From positions 1 through 64,000 of the forward strand of contig WNNJ02003129.1 of assembly GCA_012934845.2 (NCBI GenBank): 64,000 bases of DNA. Reading direction: 5' to 3'. Position 1 is the first letter of the stretch. The number at the start of each line of letters is the position of its first letter. The notes beneath the pieces were generated by a model. It did not search any database. It saw only the letters and a list, made by a program, of their open reading frames with translations, and was not told the DNA's origin. Positions 33,060 to 44,300 of this stretch are shown in pieces. The DNA comes from Pomphorhynchus laevis (Eukaryota > Acanthocephala > Palaeacanthocephala > Echinorhynchida > Pomphorhynchidae). The translations under genes were made by a program, and so were the position numbers.

Positions 33060-34205
33060 GCTACGCATCACCTACATCCATGGCATTGGAGAAATAATTG
33101 TTATGCTCAGAGGAAGGATTAACGCAGGGCGACTCCCTCGTGATGGCTGCATATGAAGCTGCCTCACTTCCGCTCATCAGAGAGTTATAAAATAGGATTC
33201 CCGATATAATGCATCAGTGGTACGCGGACGATGGTACATGTGTTAGATCCTACGAACATCTGGTTTCTCTATGGAATATCTTGCAAGAACTAAGTCATGG
33301 TTTTGGATATTACATCAATCTATCGAAACGCCCTATGCTCATTAACCAAACAAATAGACATAAATAAACATTATTCTTTAGGCAAAGAATAAATCACCCA
33401 ACAACAGGAGTGAAGATACTCGGTAGCTTCATAGGTCAATCAGAATACATTGAAGAAATGGTTAAGAAAACTGTAGATTAATGGATGCTACCGATCAAAT
33501 TATTAACAGATATAGCTGTCATAGATAACCACTCCGCTTTCATACTGTCCATCAAGAGTCTACAGTTCAGATGGACACACATGAAAAGAACAACTCCAAC
33601 CAATTCCCAATGGCTAGAAGAACTAGATAAATAAATAAAGAACTAGAATAAATAAATCTAGCTCAAGTACGTTACAAGAACACACATTTTCATTACGAAT
33701 GTGTGCACCTATGAACGACTTCGATTGCACACAATGGGAAATTATTCAATCCAAAATCACCCTTCAAATAAAGGAAGAAAAACAATTGCGATACAAAGAA
33801 ATGCAAATGCAGGTATTTGACGAACTAAAAAGAATAGAAAAGGAGAATATAATACATATCACTAAAAATTTTGGAAACTCGTTATGGCTCAGCATTTTTT
33901 CTGTTACACAAACTGGTCGATACTTATCGAAGCAACAATTTCAAGACGTGAGATCAGCAAGATATGGATAGGAACCACTATACAGCCCATCCAAATGTAT
34001 TTGTGGACAGAACTTCAACATTGGACATGCGCTCTCATGCCAAGTTGGTGGAATACCTTTCATACGAGATAAGACAATAAGAGACAAGATCGTGTAAGCA
34101 CTTCGAGGAGCATACATAATAGAAACCTCAACAGTCAAGCGAATACACTCAATGATTGGTCAAAGCTGCATTAATACAAATGTTTTTAAACAACAGCACG
34201 GTTAA
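33060..34205 (+). mobile_element. RLE-type retroelement fragment, decayed
   Basis: The pieces match the whole element at 37.5-41 kb in order. EEGLTQGDSLVMAAYEAASL matches EGFTQGDPLAMAAFSMASL. HQWYADDGTC matches VWFADDANF. GFGYYINLSK, then ILGSFIG, follow. CICGQNFNIGHALSCQVGGI and PFIRDKTIRDKIV form the zinc knuckle plus RHN-type motif. There are multiple stops and frame changes. It is followed at once by an L2-like fragment. Confidence 0.75.
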
Positions 34206-34236
34206 GGAAATTTTAAAGGAACCTACACATTTAAAA

Positions 34237-35150
34237 ATGATTTATTTTAAAGTGGCAAATGCGAGCAGGCGCATGCTTACATGACCACACAAAAATATAA
34301 ATCATGTGTAGAAAAGGTAGGAATTAAGGCGGTATTTGAATGTGATAAAGGAGGATGCGCAGCGGATGTCGAGAGAGCTGCTCTCATGCGAGTGGGTGGC
34401 GGCGACGAGGAAGGATCGGAGATCGTAGTTGTTGGAGTAATTGGAAACGTGGAGTAAGAGAGAATGACGGAAACGCAGCGATAGAGAGAGGCGGGAGAGT
34501 GTCGTCTAAGAAAGAAAGGTTGATGAACGATGGGGAGCCGACAGCAATGATGCGAAACGTTACGATAAGGCGGAGTCGAATTAGGATGTATATGATAGGC
34601 CAAGAGAGTTGGGCAAGATATGTGGATGTGTGGTCGAAGCGACGGAGACGCAGGAGCAATCGAACGGCGGAGTTTATGATGCGTTGTAGAGCAAAGATTA
34701 TGAATTTTGGAAAAATTGCGAAAATGCTGAGGCAGTAATCGATTTTAAGGAAGAGAAGCGATGAAAGAAGAGGCATACAAAAACGGAAGTCGATAAGGGA
34801 CGTATGTCACGAAGAATTAAATTAGACGAGTGGACCTTGTCACCGATTAAGGGTTTAAGGGAAAGGTGATCATCGCAATGGAAGCCTAAGAAAGTGAGAT
34901 TGTGTACTATGATGATGATCAATGAGGCAAAATATACAGTGGGAGGAGATATGTTATTGTTACAGGGCAGGATCCATATTATTTTGGGCTTGTCGGGGTT
35001 ATGAATGAGATGAAGATATGATAGACGTTTGTAGATAGACGAGATACAGTTGAAGGCAGAAATGCAGATATCGTGTATGCAATAGGCGGGTGCATGAGCA
35101 TAGATGACTATGTAATCGGTGTATTCCATGAAGTTAAATTAGTAAGGTTA
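34237..35150 (-). mobile_element. L2-like LINE fragment, 5'-truncated
   Basis: 3' end and RT C-terminal half of the family described at 18.1-22.4 kb. Recognisable are YLAQLSWPIIYILIRLRL, LTFLGFHCDDHLSLKP and IVIYAHAPAYCIHDI. Several frameshifts. The 5' truncation falls just upstream of the YADD region. Confidence 0.85.
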
Positions 35151-35287
35151 AAGGAATAATCTTAGATTCTTTTATCTAGCCGAATTACTCTTAAAAATAT
35201 AAATGCAGCGTCACCACTTGGTATTACTCTCCAAAAAATTATTGATCGGAACTCCGTGATTTCTAAAACAAAAATGAGTCCAAAAAA

Positions 35288-37390
35288 GGATTTATTTTTA
35301 CGTGGAAAATGCCTGCCGGCGCACGCCTACACGACCACGAAAAAAATTTAAATCATGTGTCGAGGTGAATACGAGGGCGTGATTTGAATGTAATAAAGGG
35401 GGAACGCGGCGGACGTCGAGAAAGATCTGATGAGAGCGCGGCGGACGGCGAGAGGGATCTGATTCAAGGCTAGTGGGGCGGCGAAAAGGAAGGATCGGAA
35501 ACCGTAGTTGTAAGTGATTGGGAACGTAGTGTAAGAGGAAATGACGGTAACGAAGTGATAGAGAAGTGGGGCGAGTGTCGTCTAAGAAAGGGAGGTTGAT
35601 GAACGATGGGGAGCCGACAGCGATCAAACGAAAAGTTACGAGAAGGCGGAGTTGTATGCGGATGTGGATAGAGAGCTAAGAGAGTTAGCAAGATATGTGG
35701 ATGTGTGGTCAAAGCGACGAAGACGAAGGAGCACTCGAACGGCGGAGTCGATGATGCGTTGTAGACGTAGGATGATGGATTTTGGAGAATTGGTGAAAAT
35801 GCTGAGGCAGTAATCGATGTTAGGGAAAAGAAGCGATGAAAGACGAGACATACAAGAACGGAAGTGGATAAGGGGGCAAATACGGCGGATGTCACGGAGA
35901 ATTAAGTTAGGCGAGCTGATCTTGTCACATACGAAGGGTTTAAGGGAAAGGTAATAATCAAAATAGAAAACTAAGAAAGTAAGATTGTGGACTATGGGGG
36001 ATAATTGACGAGGCGAAAGATACAGGAGGAGATATGTTAGGTTGACGGAGAAGGATCCACGTTACTTTGGACTTGTCAGGGTGTAGAACGAGACGAAGAT
36101 GGGAGATACGTTTGTAGATAAAAGAAAAACAGTTGGATGCAGAAATTGCGATATCGTGTATGCGATGGGCGGGTGCATGAGCATAGATTGGGATGTCGTC
36201 GGGGTATTGCATGACGTTAAAAGAGTGCAATTTGATAAACGGAGCGAGATCACTTGTAGAAGAGAGAAAATCAGGGGACCTAGGACAGAACCTTGTGGGA
36301 CCTCTGCAGATAATAGGGACGGAATAGAGGATGATGCATTTGAACGGACTCGAAAATAACGGTCGGATAGGTATCCAGCAAACTATGCTACGGAGGAAGA
36401 AAAGCCGTAATCATAACAAAGGCGAGAAAGGAGGATTGAGTGGTCGACGATGTCGAAGGCGGAGGAGAGGTCGAGGGAGATGAGAACACTATAGAAGCCT
36501 TGTCACGAGAAATGAGTAGGTCGTTGTAAACTTTCATGCAGGCGATTTCTGTGGAGTGATTAGAGCGAATATCAGATTGAAAAGGAGAATACAGATTTGA
36601 TGAAGAGAGATAAACGTTGATATGTGTTAAGATAAGGCGCTCTAAGGGCTTATAAAAAGTAGGGAGGAGTGAAATGGAGCGATAGCTAGAAGGAAGTGAG
36701 GGTCGAGCGATTGTTTTTTAATGAGTGAACGAACGATGGCGGATTTTTAGTGTGAATGAAAAATATGACTGCGGATGGACGAGTTAAACAAGGTGGTGAG
36801 GAAAGGGGATTTCGATGAACATATGGATTTTAGTATGGGGGTAGGCAGGATATCAGCAGGTGAGTTTTGTTTGGCAAGGACATGAAGACAGATGATACTT
36901 CAGCAGTTAAGACAGGGAGAAGATGAAAGAGTTTCGGGAGGATGAGGCGAGGCGAGTAACAGTGAAATGGAATGGAGACGGGCTTGTAAGAGAGCAACGT
37001 GGATACTTTGGTCTGGAGAAATAACGAATAATCATGGGGATTGATGTTGCACGGCGAAGAGGAACGAGCAAGGATTGAGTTTAAAGTATGCCAGAAGTAA
37101 CTCTAAGTATACTTAGAGTTGAAGAAAGTTATGATTTTATGCTTCCAGAAGGAGTTGCATTTGGTACGTAGTAGGTTGAGATTAGACCGGAGAAGAGCAA
37201 GATAGGAATCACGGAGAGGCAGAGTGAGCGAGCAGATATCACGTCTGAGAAAGCGGTGATAGACTCGAAAAGAATGACGGAGTCGACGCTTTGAGAGTAG
37301 GCATAGGATGTCAAACCATTGGGCACGGTGCAAGCGACGGTGATGGTGAGGCTTGAAGGGCAAGAGAAGCTCGAGAGTGGATGTAAGTTT
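35288..37390 (-). mobile_element. L2-like LINE fragment, 5'-truncated, second copy
   Basis: It starts with the same 3' terminal block as the other copies (GGATTTATTTTTACGTGG on the plus strand). It runs through the RT and the linker after the endonuclease (FKPHHHRRLHRAQWFDILCL near its 5' end). Numerous frameshifts and stops; the central RT is the worst preserved. Same orientation as the neighbouring copy at 34.2 kb. Confidence 0.85.
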
Positions 37391-37872
37391 GTAACAATTT
37401 GTAACAATTTTGTAAAATAATAAATAATAATATTATTATTATTTTTTAAAATAAGTTAAAGTAAGTTAAAATGAGTCTTGGTTAAGTGAGTCTTAATTAA
37501 AACTTTAATTAAGTTATTTGACGTTAAAATAAGTCTTGGTTATTAAAACTCTTACATTCCAGATTTCAGTTCGAGATTTCAGTTCCGCTGGTTTCGCTCA
37601 CGGAAAATCTTGTCCACCAAGATTGTAAAACAATCAAACTTCAATCTTCGACGACAACCAACGACAACCTTCGACGACAACTAACGACAACCATCGACAA
37701 CCATCCGCTTGACAATTATCGACAACCATCGACAACCATCGACGACATCCGCTCGCTACTTACAACTAACGACTTAAAAAAATTTTGGTTTCTAATAAAC
37801 ATACAAACTGTGGCGAACTAAAATAAATACATTTATTTATTTGGGCTAATAAATTAACTACTTACAATAATA

Positions 37873-38979
37873 ATGCCTAAAGGACGTCCTGACAGTGTAT
37901 TGAAATGCTGCAATTGCAATGGACAGGCTGCAAAATGCAAAAACTGCAAATGTGTTAAGGCCGGTCGAAAATGCACAACATGTAGAGTGGGCGGATGTAT
38001 CAATAAGACGAATATAAGTACATCGTCCGATGTATGTATTTTAACTGGAATTCCGGAAAATAATATATACAGAAACGCTATAGAATCAGAATCTTCGCAA
38101 AGAAATGCATATCAAAATCATGCAAACAGAACAGTAATTACTGATGCTACTCAGATTGTATCTGTGAATAATGGAATTTCTAATAACTTAGAAATTTGTA
38201 ATATTGAGGGGATATATCAAGTGGTTATTCAATGGAAGCCAAATATCATGGTGCTCCCTCGATGTTCTGCAAGTAATACTATAATTGATACTATCGCAAA
38301 CTTCTATTTCGATGTTGCACGAAAAAATAATAATGAGAACTCTGTTCTCAAGTCTGCTACAGTTTTTTTACAATGCGTTCTCCAAAGAATTCCATCGAAA
38401 AAAGTTAACGTGATTCGAAAAACATTAGAGAACAGACTGGCTTTGTGGTCAACAAAAAAATATAAAGAGCTTTTTGACGAGGCCAATTACCTACAAGTAG
38501 CTTTTAGTGAACCTAGAAAAAATTCACATATGACGGATTGGAAAAAGAATTATGTTAGACTAATGTTACGAGGGAAAGTTGCTGCAAGTTCCGCGATTCT
38601 TGATAACAATGATTCGTCAGGTCCGCTAGGCCCTAATGTTATGGTTGGATCTTCATCTGTCAAAGAAGTGCTTGAAAATCTACACCCTATCCCAGAAAAT
38701 CTACATCCTGATTCTCTTCTGTCATCACCAATTCATGGAGCGATCACACATCACTCTGTACGCTTCACGCAAATTGACGAAGACGCTATCATCAAAGCTT
38801 GTAAAAAGACTAACGGAAGTGCAGGACCGTCAGGATGTGATTCGAATCTATGGAAATTCATGCTCACAGGCTTCGAAAATCATTCACGTAGCCTTGCCAG
38901 GGCTTTGGCTGAATTCACAATTCGATTAAATACTGATAAAATTCCTCCTGGTGTTCTTGATGCGTCTTACGACATGTAG
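37873..38979 (+). CDS. RLE-type element N-terminal ORF with CXC domain
   Basis: 368 residues. Residues about 11-45 form a tesmin/TSO1-like CXC domain (CCNCNGQAAKCKNCKCVKAG then RKCTTCRVGGC), which in host proteins binds DNA. The later part (SEPRKNSHMTDWKKNYVRLM; KKTNGSAGPSGCDSNLWK) is the run-in to RT, with the usual SAGPSG substrate motif. It ends in a stop 29 nt after the RT frame opens, so this is either a frameshift in one long ORF or two ORFs. A role of CXC in target-DNA recognition is inferred. Confidence 0.7.
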   Translation: MPKGRPDSVLKCCNCNGQAAKCKNCKCVKAGRKCTTCRVGGCINKTNISTSSDVCILTGIPENNIYRNAIESESSQRNAYQNHANRTVITDATQIVSVNNGISNNLEICNIEGIYQVVIQWKPNIMVLPRCSASNTIIDTIANFYFDVARKNNNENSVLKSATVFLQCVLQRIPSKKVNVIRKTLENRLALWSTKKYKELFDEANYLQVAFSEPRKNSHMTDWKKNYVRLMLRGKVAASSAILDNNDSSGPLGPNVMVGSSSVKEVLENLHPIPENLHPDSLLSSPIHGAITHHSVRFTQIDEDAIIKACKKTNGSAGPSGCDSNLWKFMLTGFENHSRSLARALAEFTIRLNTDKIPPGVLDASYDM

Positions 38980-40381
38980 GCTTGTCGCTATCCCTAAGAA
39001 ATCTGGGGGCATAAGACCGATAGGAGTGTGTGAAGTTACGAGACGCATAGTATGTAAAGCCATACTTGAAGTGGTAAAATTCGACTTGCAAGACGTGGCT
39101 GGAAAGAGTCAACTGGCAGCATCACAACGTGGCGGAATTGAGTTTGCTATTCATTCCATCAAATCCGCATTTATGTCGAATAAACAACGCTGTGTTCTTG
39201 CCGTGGATGCTTCTAACGCATTTAACTCTTTAAATCGACAAGCTGCTATTCACAATATACAATACATTTGTCCTTCGTTGGCTTGTGTTCTTGCAAACAC
39301 TTACAGAACTGACGCTCAACTAGTGCTTGGCGGTACAAGCATATTTTCTCGAGAGGGGTTCACACAAGGGGACCCCTTAGCTATGGCGGCTTTCTCCATG
39401 GCATCACTTCCGTTGATCAACAAAATTAAAAACAGTGTTCCCAGCATCACACAAGTTTGGTTTGCGGATGATGCAAACTTTGTCGGTACTATTGACGAGT
39501 TAAATATAGTATGGAATGTATTGAAAAGCGATGGACCTCAATACGGATATTTCGTTAACGCTAAGAAAACACAACTGCTTACTCATCCATCTGAAATGAA
39601 GCAAGCATGCCAATTGAAAGAAATTGGAATATCATCGGATGGTATTATGATACTTGGCATTCCTATAGGCACTACCGAGTATGTAGATTCGGTTGCACTT
39701 GATAAATCTCAAAGTTGGACTCGTCTACTTGATCGTTTAGTAGAAATAGCCAAAGTTGATCCACATGTATCTTATATCGGTCTTACAAAATCAGTACAAT
39801 GGAAATGGACTCACTTTTTCAGAAATACAACATTTGAATGCGGGCATTTGTCAACGCTGTTGACCATACTAAAAGACAAGCTTTTACCATCTTTAACAAG
39901 TCGAACCTTGAATCATGATTGGTGGACAATATTGACCTCACCTCTTAAACTAGGAGGTCTAGGCGTATTAGACCCCATTTTCACATCCACACTGGAGTAT
40001 GAAAACGCACAACTAATCTGTAATACTTATGATTCTGAATATACAGGAGAAACTCTGCGACAAGTACAAGCAGATGTTATAAAAAGTATTTCTTGTCAAC
40101 GAATTAATGTTTACAAGAACCGTTTAATTGATGTCAAACAAAGGGCTCAACAAGCAGTATTGAATGCAATTAACCATGCTACTCAGAATTGCGCTTCATC
40201 ATGGCTAAGTGCGCTTCCTCTAGCCGTTGATAACTTTCATCTCCATTCTTATGAATTTAGGGATGCCATATGTTCCAGATATGGATGGAATCCACCAGAT
40301 CTAAACAAAAAACATGTATATGCGGTACAACAAATGGCATTATTCACGCATTATCATGTAAACGCGGTGGTGTACCAATAA
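38951..40381 (+). CDS. RLE-type element reverse transcriptase
   Basis: 476 residues. RT blocks: LVAIPKKSGGIRPIGVCEVT, VLAVDASNAFNSLNRQAA, EGFTQGDPLAMAAFSMASL, and VWFADDANF at 39463 in place of YADD. GYFVNAKKTQLL and ILGIPIGTTEYVD follow. The thumb-like region runs to LTSPLKLGGLGVLDPIF. F-ADD is tolerated in several RT families. The first residues may not be the true start, because the frame is entered from the upstream ORF. Confidence 0.75.
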   Translation: MFLMRLTTCRLVAIPKKSGGIRPIGVCEVTRRIVCKAILEVVKFDLQDVAGKSQLAASQRGGIEFAIHSIKSAFMSNKQRCVLAVDASNAFNSLNRQAAIHNIQYICPSLACVLANTYRTDAQLVLGGTSIFSREGFTQGDPLAMAAFSMASLPLINKIKNSVPSITQVWFADDANFVGTIDELNIVWNVLKSDGPQYGYFVNAKKTQLLTHPSEMKQACQLKEIGISSDGIMILGIPIGTTEYVDSVALDKSQSWTRLLDRLVEIAKVDPHVSYIGLTKSVQWKWTHFFRNTTFECGHLSTLLTILKDKLLPSLTSRTLNHDWWTILTSPLKLGGLGVLDPIFTSTLEYENAQLICNTYDSEYTGETLRQVQADVIKSISCQRINVYKNRLIDVKQRAQQAVLNAINHATQNCASSWLSALPLAVDNFHLHSYEFRDAICSRYGWNPPDLNKKHVYAVQQMALFTHYHVNAVVYQ

Positions 40382-41149
40382 TCCGTCACAACGATATTCG
40401 GAACACGATCGCTTATGCATTATCAGAGATATGCCACGGCGTCGAAGTCGAACCAACTTTGCAAAAGATTCCAGACAGCTTAGAATTCATGAATAATTCA
40501 ACAACGAAAAATAACAATGCGCGCCTAGACATTTCATGTTATGGACTACAGGACAATCGATATGAGCGGACGTTTTTTGACGTCAATATTTTTTTCAGTA
40601 CATGCTCCGTCATATGCCAGCAGTTCGCCTCTCGCCGCCTTTGAATATAATGAAAATCGCAAAAACAGCAAATACAATGAAAGAATTGTCAGTGTGGAAG
40701 AAAGCAAGTTTATACCATTAATTTTTTCATCATCAGGAGGAGTTAGACCGCGAGCTCTTAAGCTACTCAAGAACATTGCCTCGATATCATCGAGGTTAAA
40801 ATCAGAAAAATATAGTGATGTATTGGTTCACCTTAAACGCAAGATTAGCATCTCGATTACACGTGCTTCTTCACTATGTCTGCGAATGCCGCGATCAAGT
40901 AGAAGACATCCAATCTTTCCTGACAATAAATCTCATTTATAGGCCCGTTTACGGGAACCTAATTTCTGTAAATTAACTTTTCCTTTTTAATAAATAATAT
41001 TACAAAAAAAAATTTTAATGATAATATTTTTTTAATTTTGTCGAAATAATGAATAAAGTATTATCAACAGACAATTGTTCTAAACGTACCATTGAAAATT
41101 GCAGGCTAAATGTTTTCTCATGAGGTACTTCTTGTTAGGCACGACTTAG

Positions 41150-41340
41150 GACGTAGTTAAAGCGGATCGAGGCATTCTAATGCTCATTGATATTCCACGC
41201 ATAACTAATGCTCCGATTTCTTGACGCAATTTTGAGATTTCGTATCCATAGTTGCTGGAATTCTTTATATTTAGTTTACGAGCGATTATTTGCAGGCAAC
41301 GGTTAGCGTCTACACTTAGCCCGGCAATCAGATTATTATT
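41150..41340 (-). mobile_element. RLE-type element 3' fragment, inverted
   Basis: The minus strand reads LSVDANRCLQIIARKLNI, then YGYEISKLRQEIGALVMRGI and SMSIRMPRSALTTS. This matches the C-terminus of the element at 37.5-41 kb (KLLKNIASISSRLK; YSDVLVHLKRKISISITRAS; LCLRMPRSS). It faces that element tail to tail, with about 200 bp between. Confidence 0.65.
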
Positions 41341-44300
41341 AAACCCGAGCGGTTCCGGGACGCATTGTTGCCCATGCAATGGTTCGAACGCAGTCTGCAA
41401 AAATTGTATGTGCGTTAAAGCAGGGAAGCTCTGTCTAAACTGCCTTCCTGGGTCGAAATGTACAAATCGAAATGTTTCATTGGCACAGGACAATAACCTT
41501 CCGTCAGCTTTATCTGATTCGTCAATGCCATCCTCGAATGAAGACTCAAAAAGCACACATATTGAGTACGTCAGTTTGGAAATCGGATGTACTCAAGTTG
41601 GATGTCCACTGCACACTCATGTCAGAGTTCCCAAACAGGTAAACATAAATTTCTTTTTGCAGGACTTTTTCTGCGGATCCTGTGCGGCATTTCACATTAA
41701 TAAACTACGTGTTGATCTTGATGCCACTAAACAATCTTTGAACTCTCTTGTCTCTGAGGTAAATGAAATGAAACACATGCAAGCCATATCTACACCTGCT
41801 AGTGTTCAGCAATTGACATCTAATATAAATTCCCATATTGGGATTCCCATATCCCACTTAAACAAACGTTCGCCAATATAATTAGAAAAGAGGTATCACG
41901 CACTGTTCTAGCTGCCTCACATGCTACGAGAATTGACTCTACTCCTTTAAAACTGGCACAAACGTTTAGTCGGGATTCACAGAGATTTTCAAGCGTTATT
42001 ATCTGTGATCTTAGGCAGTCGGTGATGATCTTCGATTAGTTAAGGAAATTTGCTCTTTGCTAAGTGTGCATTTGCCTTCTGATAAAAGGTAAAACTACGG
42101 CGTTTCTTTGCAAAACGAGTTGATACACCACCGTGGCTCTTAATGACTGTCGACGAGTCCACCGTTACTCAGCTGCTTTCAAGATCTCACTTATTGAAAG
42201 ATTCGACGAATTTCCATGATGTTTTTGTGAATGCAGACTTGTCCCTCCCAGAACGTGAGATTTAAAGATCGTTACGGGAAGAGCTTCACCAGAAGCGTGT
42301 TGAAAATCCTAACATTGTTTATCGCATTAAAGATTGTCGCGTAGTGCCAAGTTATTCCAAAAAGGCTACCGATGAGAATAAATCTGGGGCTGAAAATATA
42401 TCCATATGACTAGCCCAAGATAGTATTCGAACTTACTTCCAGACCAATAAGTCAAATTTACTCCGATTACTTCTATTTAATGTTGAGGGACTAAACTATT
42501 TAATATCAGCGGGCATGACTTCCTAGTTTTCTTCGTTTGATTTAATAGTCCTTACTGAAACTCTTTCAACTCAATTGGTGTCTTTACCTAACTATTACAC
42601 TTTTAATATCCCAGCATCGTTGGGTAACCGTGGTCGACCCTTCGGTGGCGTGTCCATTGCTGTTAGTTCAAGCTTTACAAACTGGGAAGTTAAAAAGTCA
42701 TCTAACGTACTATGTATAGTTTCATGTGGTATTCTTTTAATAGGTTGCTACACCCATTGATGTCGGCTTGTGATATCATCGATGAAGTTTCGCCTTTTTA
42801 AAGTGATTTATCTTCTGAAAATTCCATAATCGTTGCGGGAGATTTTAATGCACGTTTCATGAACCCTGTCCCATCTAAACTTAAGCAACTGTTATACTTT
42901 TTTAGTGAGTTTGGTCTTGAGTTGCACGTACCCGTAGAAGGATGGACTTAGGAGTCTCACAATGGGCGAAGTTGTATCGATTTCATATTTACAAATGTTA
43001 GCGTCAAAAAGGTTAAACTGGAGATTGCATCCGAATGGGCTTTACTCCGCAAACACAAACCTGTATCTTTCATTCTAGAAAATCATAGTAACACGCCAAT
43101 AGAGAAATCCTTGCCTACACAAATTAGCAGAAAACTTTGTTTCAGGAATTTGAATCATAATATGATTAAAGACGCAGTAGATCTTCTAAATGCATATGAA
43201 ATAGAAGCAAGTTTCTCCAAAATCAGTGAATGCCTTCTCACCGCATGTCATCCACTCTCTAATCGCAATTCTCAACATTATGGGAACAAGATACATCGTA
43301 AGCCAATACACCTTGTACAGCTACGGAGAAAGCTCATATTTATGGGCAGAAGCCGGCGGTTTGATCATGATATTAATATGAATTTTATTTTCTTACGGCG
43401 TGTGTATTGTACGATGTTATCAAAATTTCGCGAATCAATATTATTAGAGGAAGAATACAAACGCTTGCGACAAGCAGAACGATGCCCCTGGAAACTGCAA
43501 AGAAAAAACAATGTTAGTACCTCCGGCATCCCGATGAACCGTTGGTTTAAGCACTTTAATGATATTCTCGTTAATTCACATGACCTCCCAATGTGTCGTA
43601 ATAATAATGCGCTGATAACACTGTCATGCTTGGACAGTGACAATGACCAACTAAATGCTCCATTTTCATTGCCCGAATTGGAACTTGCTCTCTTTTCTAT
43701 GTCTAATAATAAGGCGACCGGCCCTGACCAACTTTGTGTTGAACAAATTAAAGATTCCTTTTATTTATTATCGAGTTATCGGCTACATTTATTCAATTGT
43801 ATCCTATACGGTTATCAAATGCCGGTGTCATGGAAGCAAGCTGTAATAACAACTCGTACCGTGGAATTGCCCTGCTAAATCATACCTATAAATTTTTATC
43901 CACTCTTATAACCAATCGATTATCGAAACACTGTGATTATCTCGCCAGAACAATTTGGTTTCCGACCTCACCGATCAACGGTGGATGCAATCAAGGTAGT
44001 TCGTGAACAAGTGTTATTACAATTCGAACGCAAGAGTCATTTATATGCTATCTTTGTTGACTTTAAAAAAGCCTTTGATTCGGTTAATCGAGAAATACTC
44101 ACCCGTAAATTGTCGATGGATTTCCGGATATCTGGTCGTATGCTGAAACTCTTAGGCAATATCCTCTATGCCAATTCATTAAATGTCTTCGACGGACTTA
44201 CTTCATCAGACACAATAATTGCTAGCCGCGGTGTAATGCAGGGAGATCCGCTCAGCCATATCCTTTTCTCTGTTTATATCCATGATTTGCCGTCTCATCT

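Larger units (their letters stand above)
37500..40980 (+). mobile_element. RLE-type (R2-like endonuclease) non-LTR retroelement with CXC domain, nearly whole
   Basis: 5' region (37.5-37.87 kb) with tandem CGACAACCATC-type repeats, then a Cys-rich ORF, RT, a CCHC zinc knuckle and a restriction-like endonuclease. The 3' part reads CICGTTNGIIHALSCKRGGV, then PIIRHNDIRNTIA, ARLDISCYG, TFFDVNIFF and FIPLIFSSSGGVRPRA. The knuckle followed by RHN and then a PD-(D/E)XK-like core is the layout of R2/R4/NeSL-type LINEs. Frame changes occur at about 38.95-38.98, 40.27-40.38 and 40.54-40.64 kb. I remember similar RTs from cnidarian and sponge genomes, but cannot name the clade. Confidence 0.75.
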
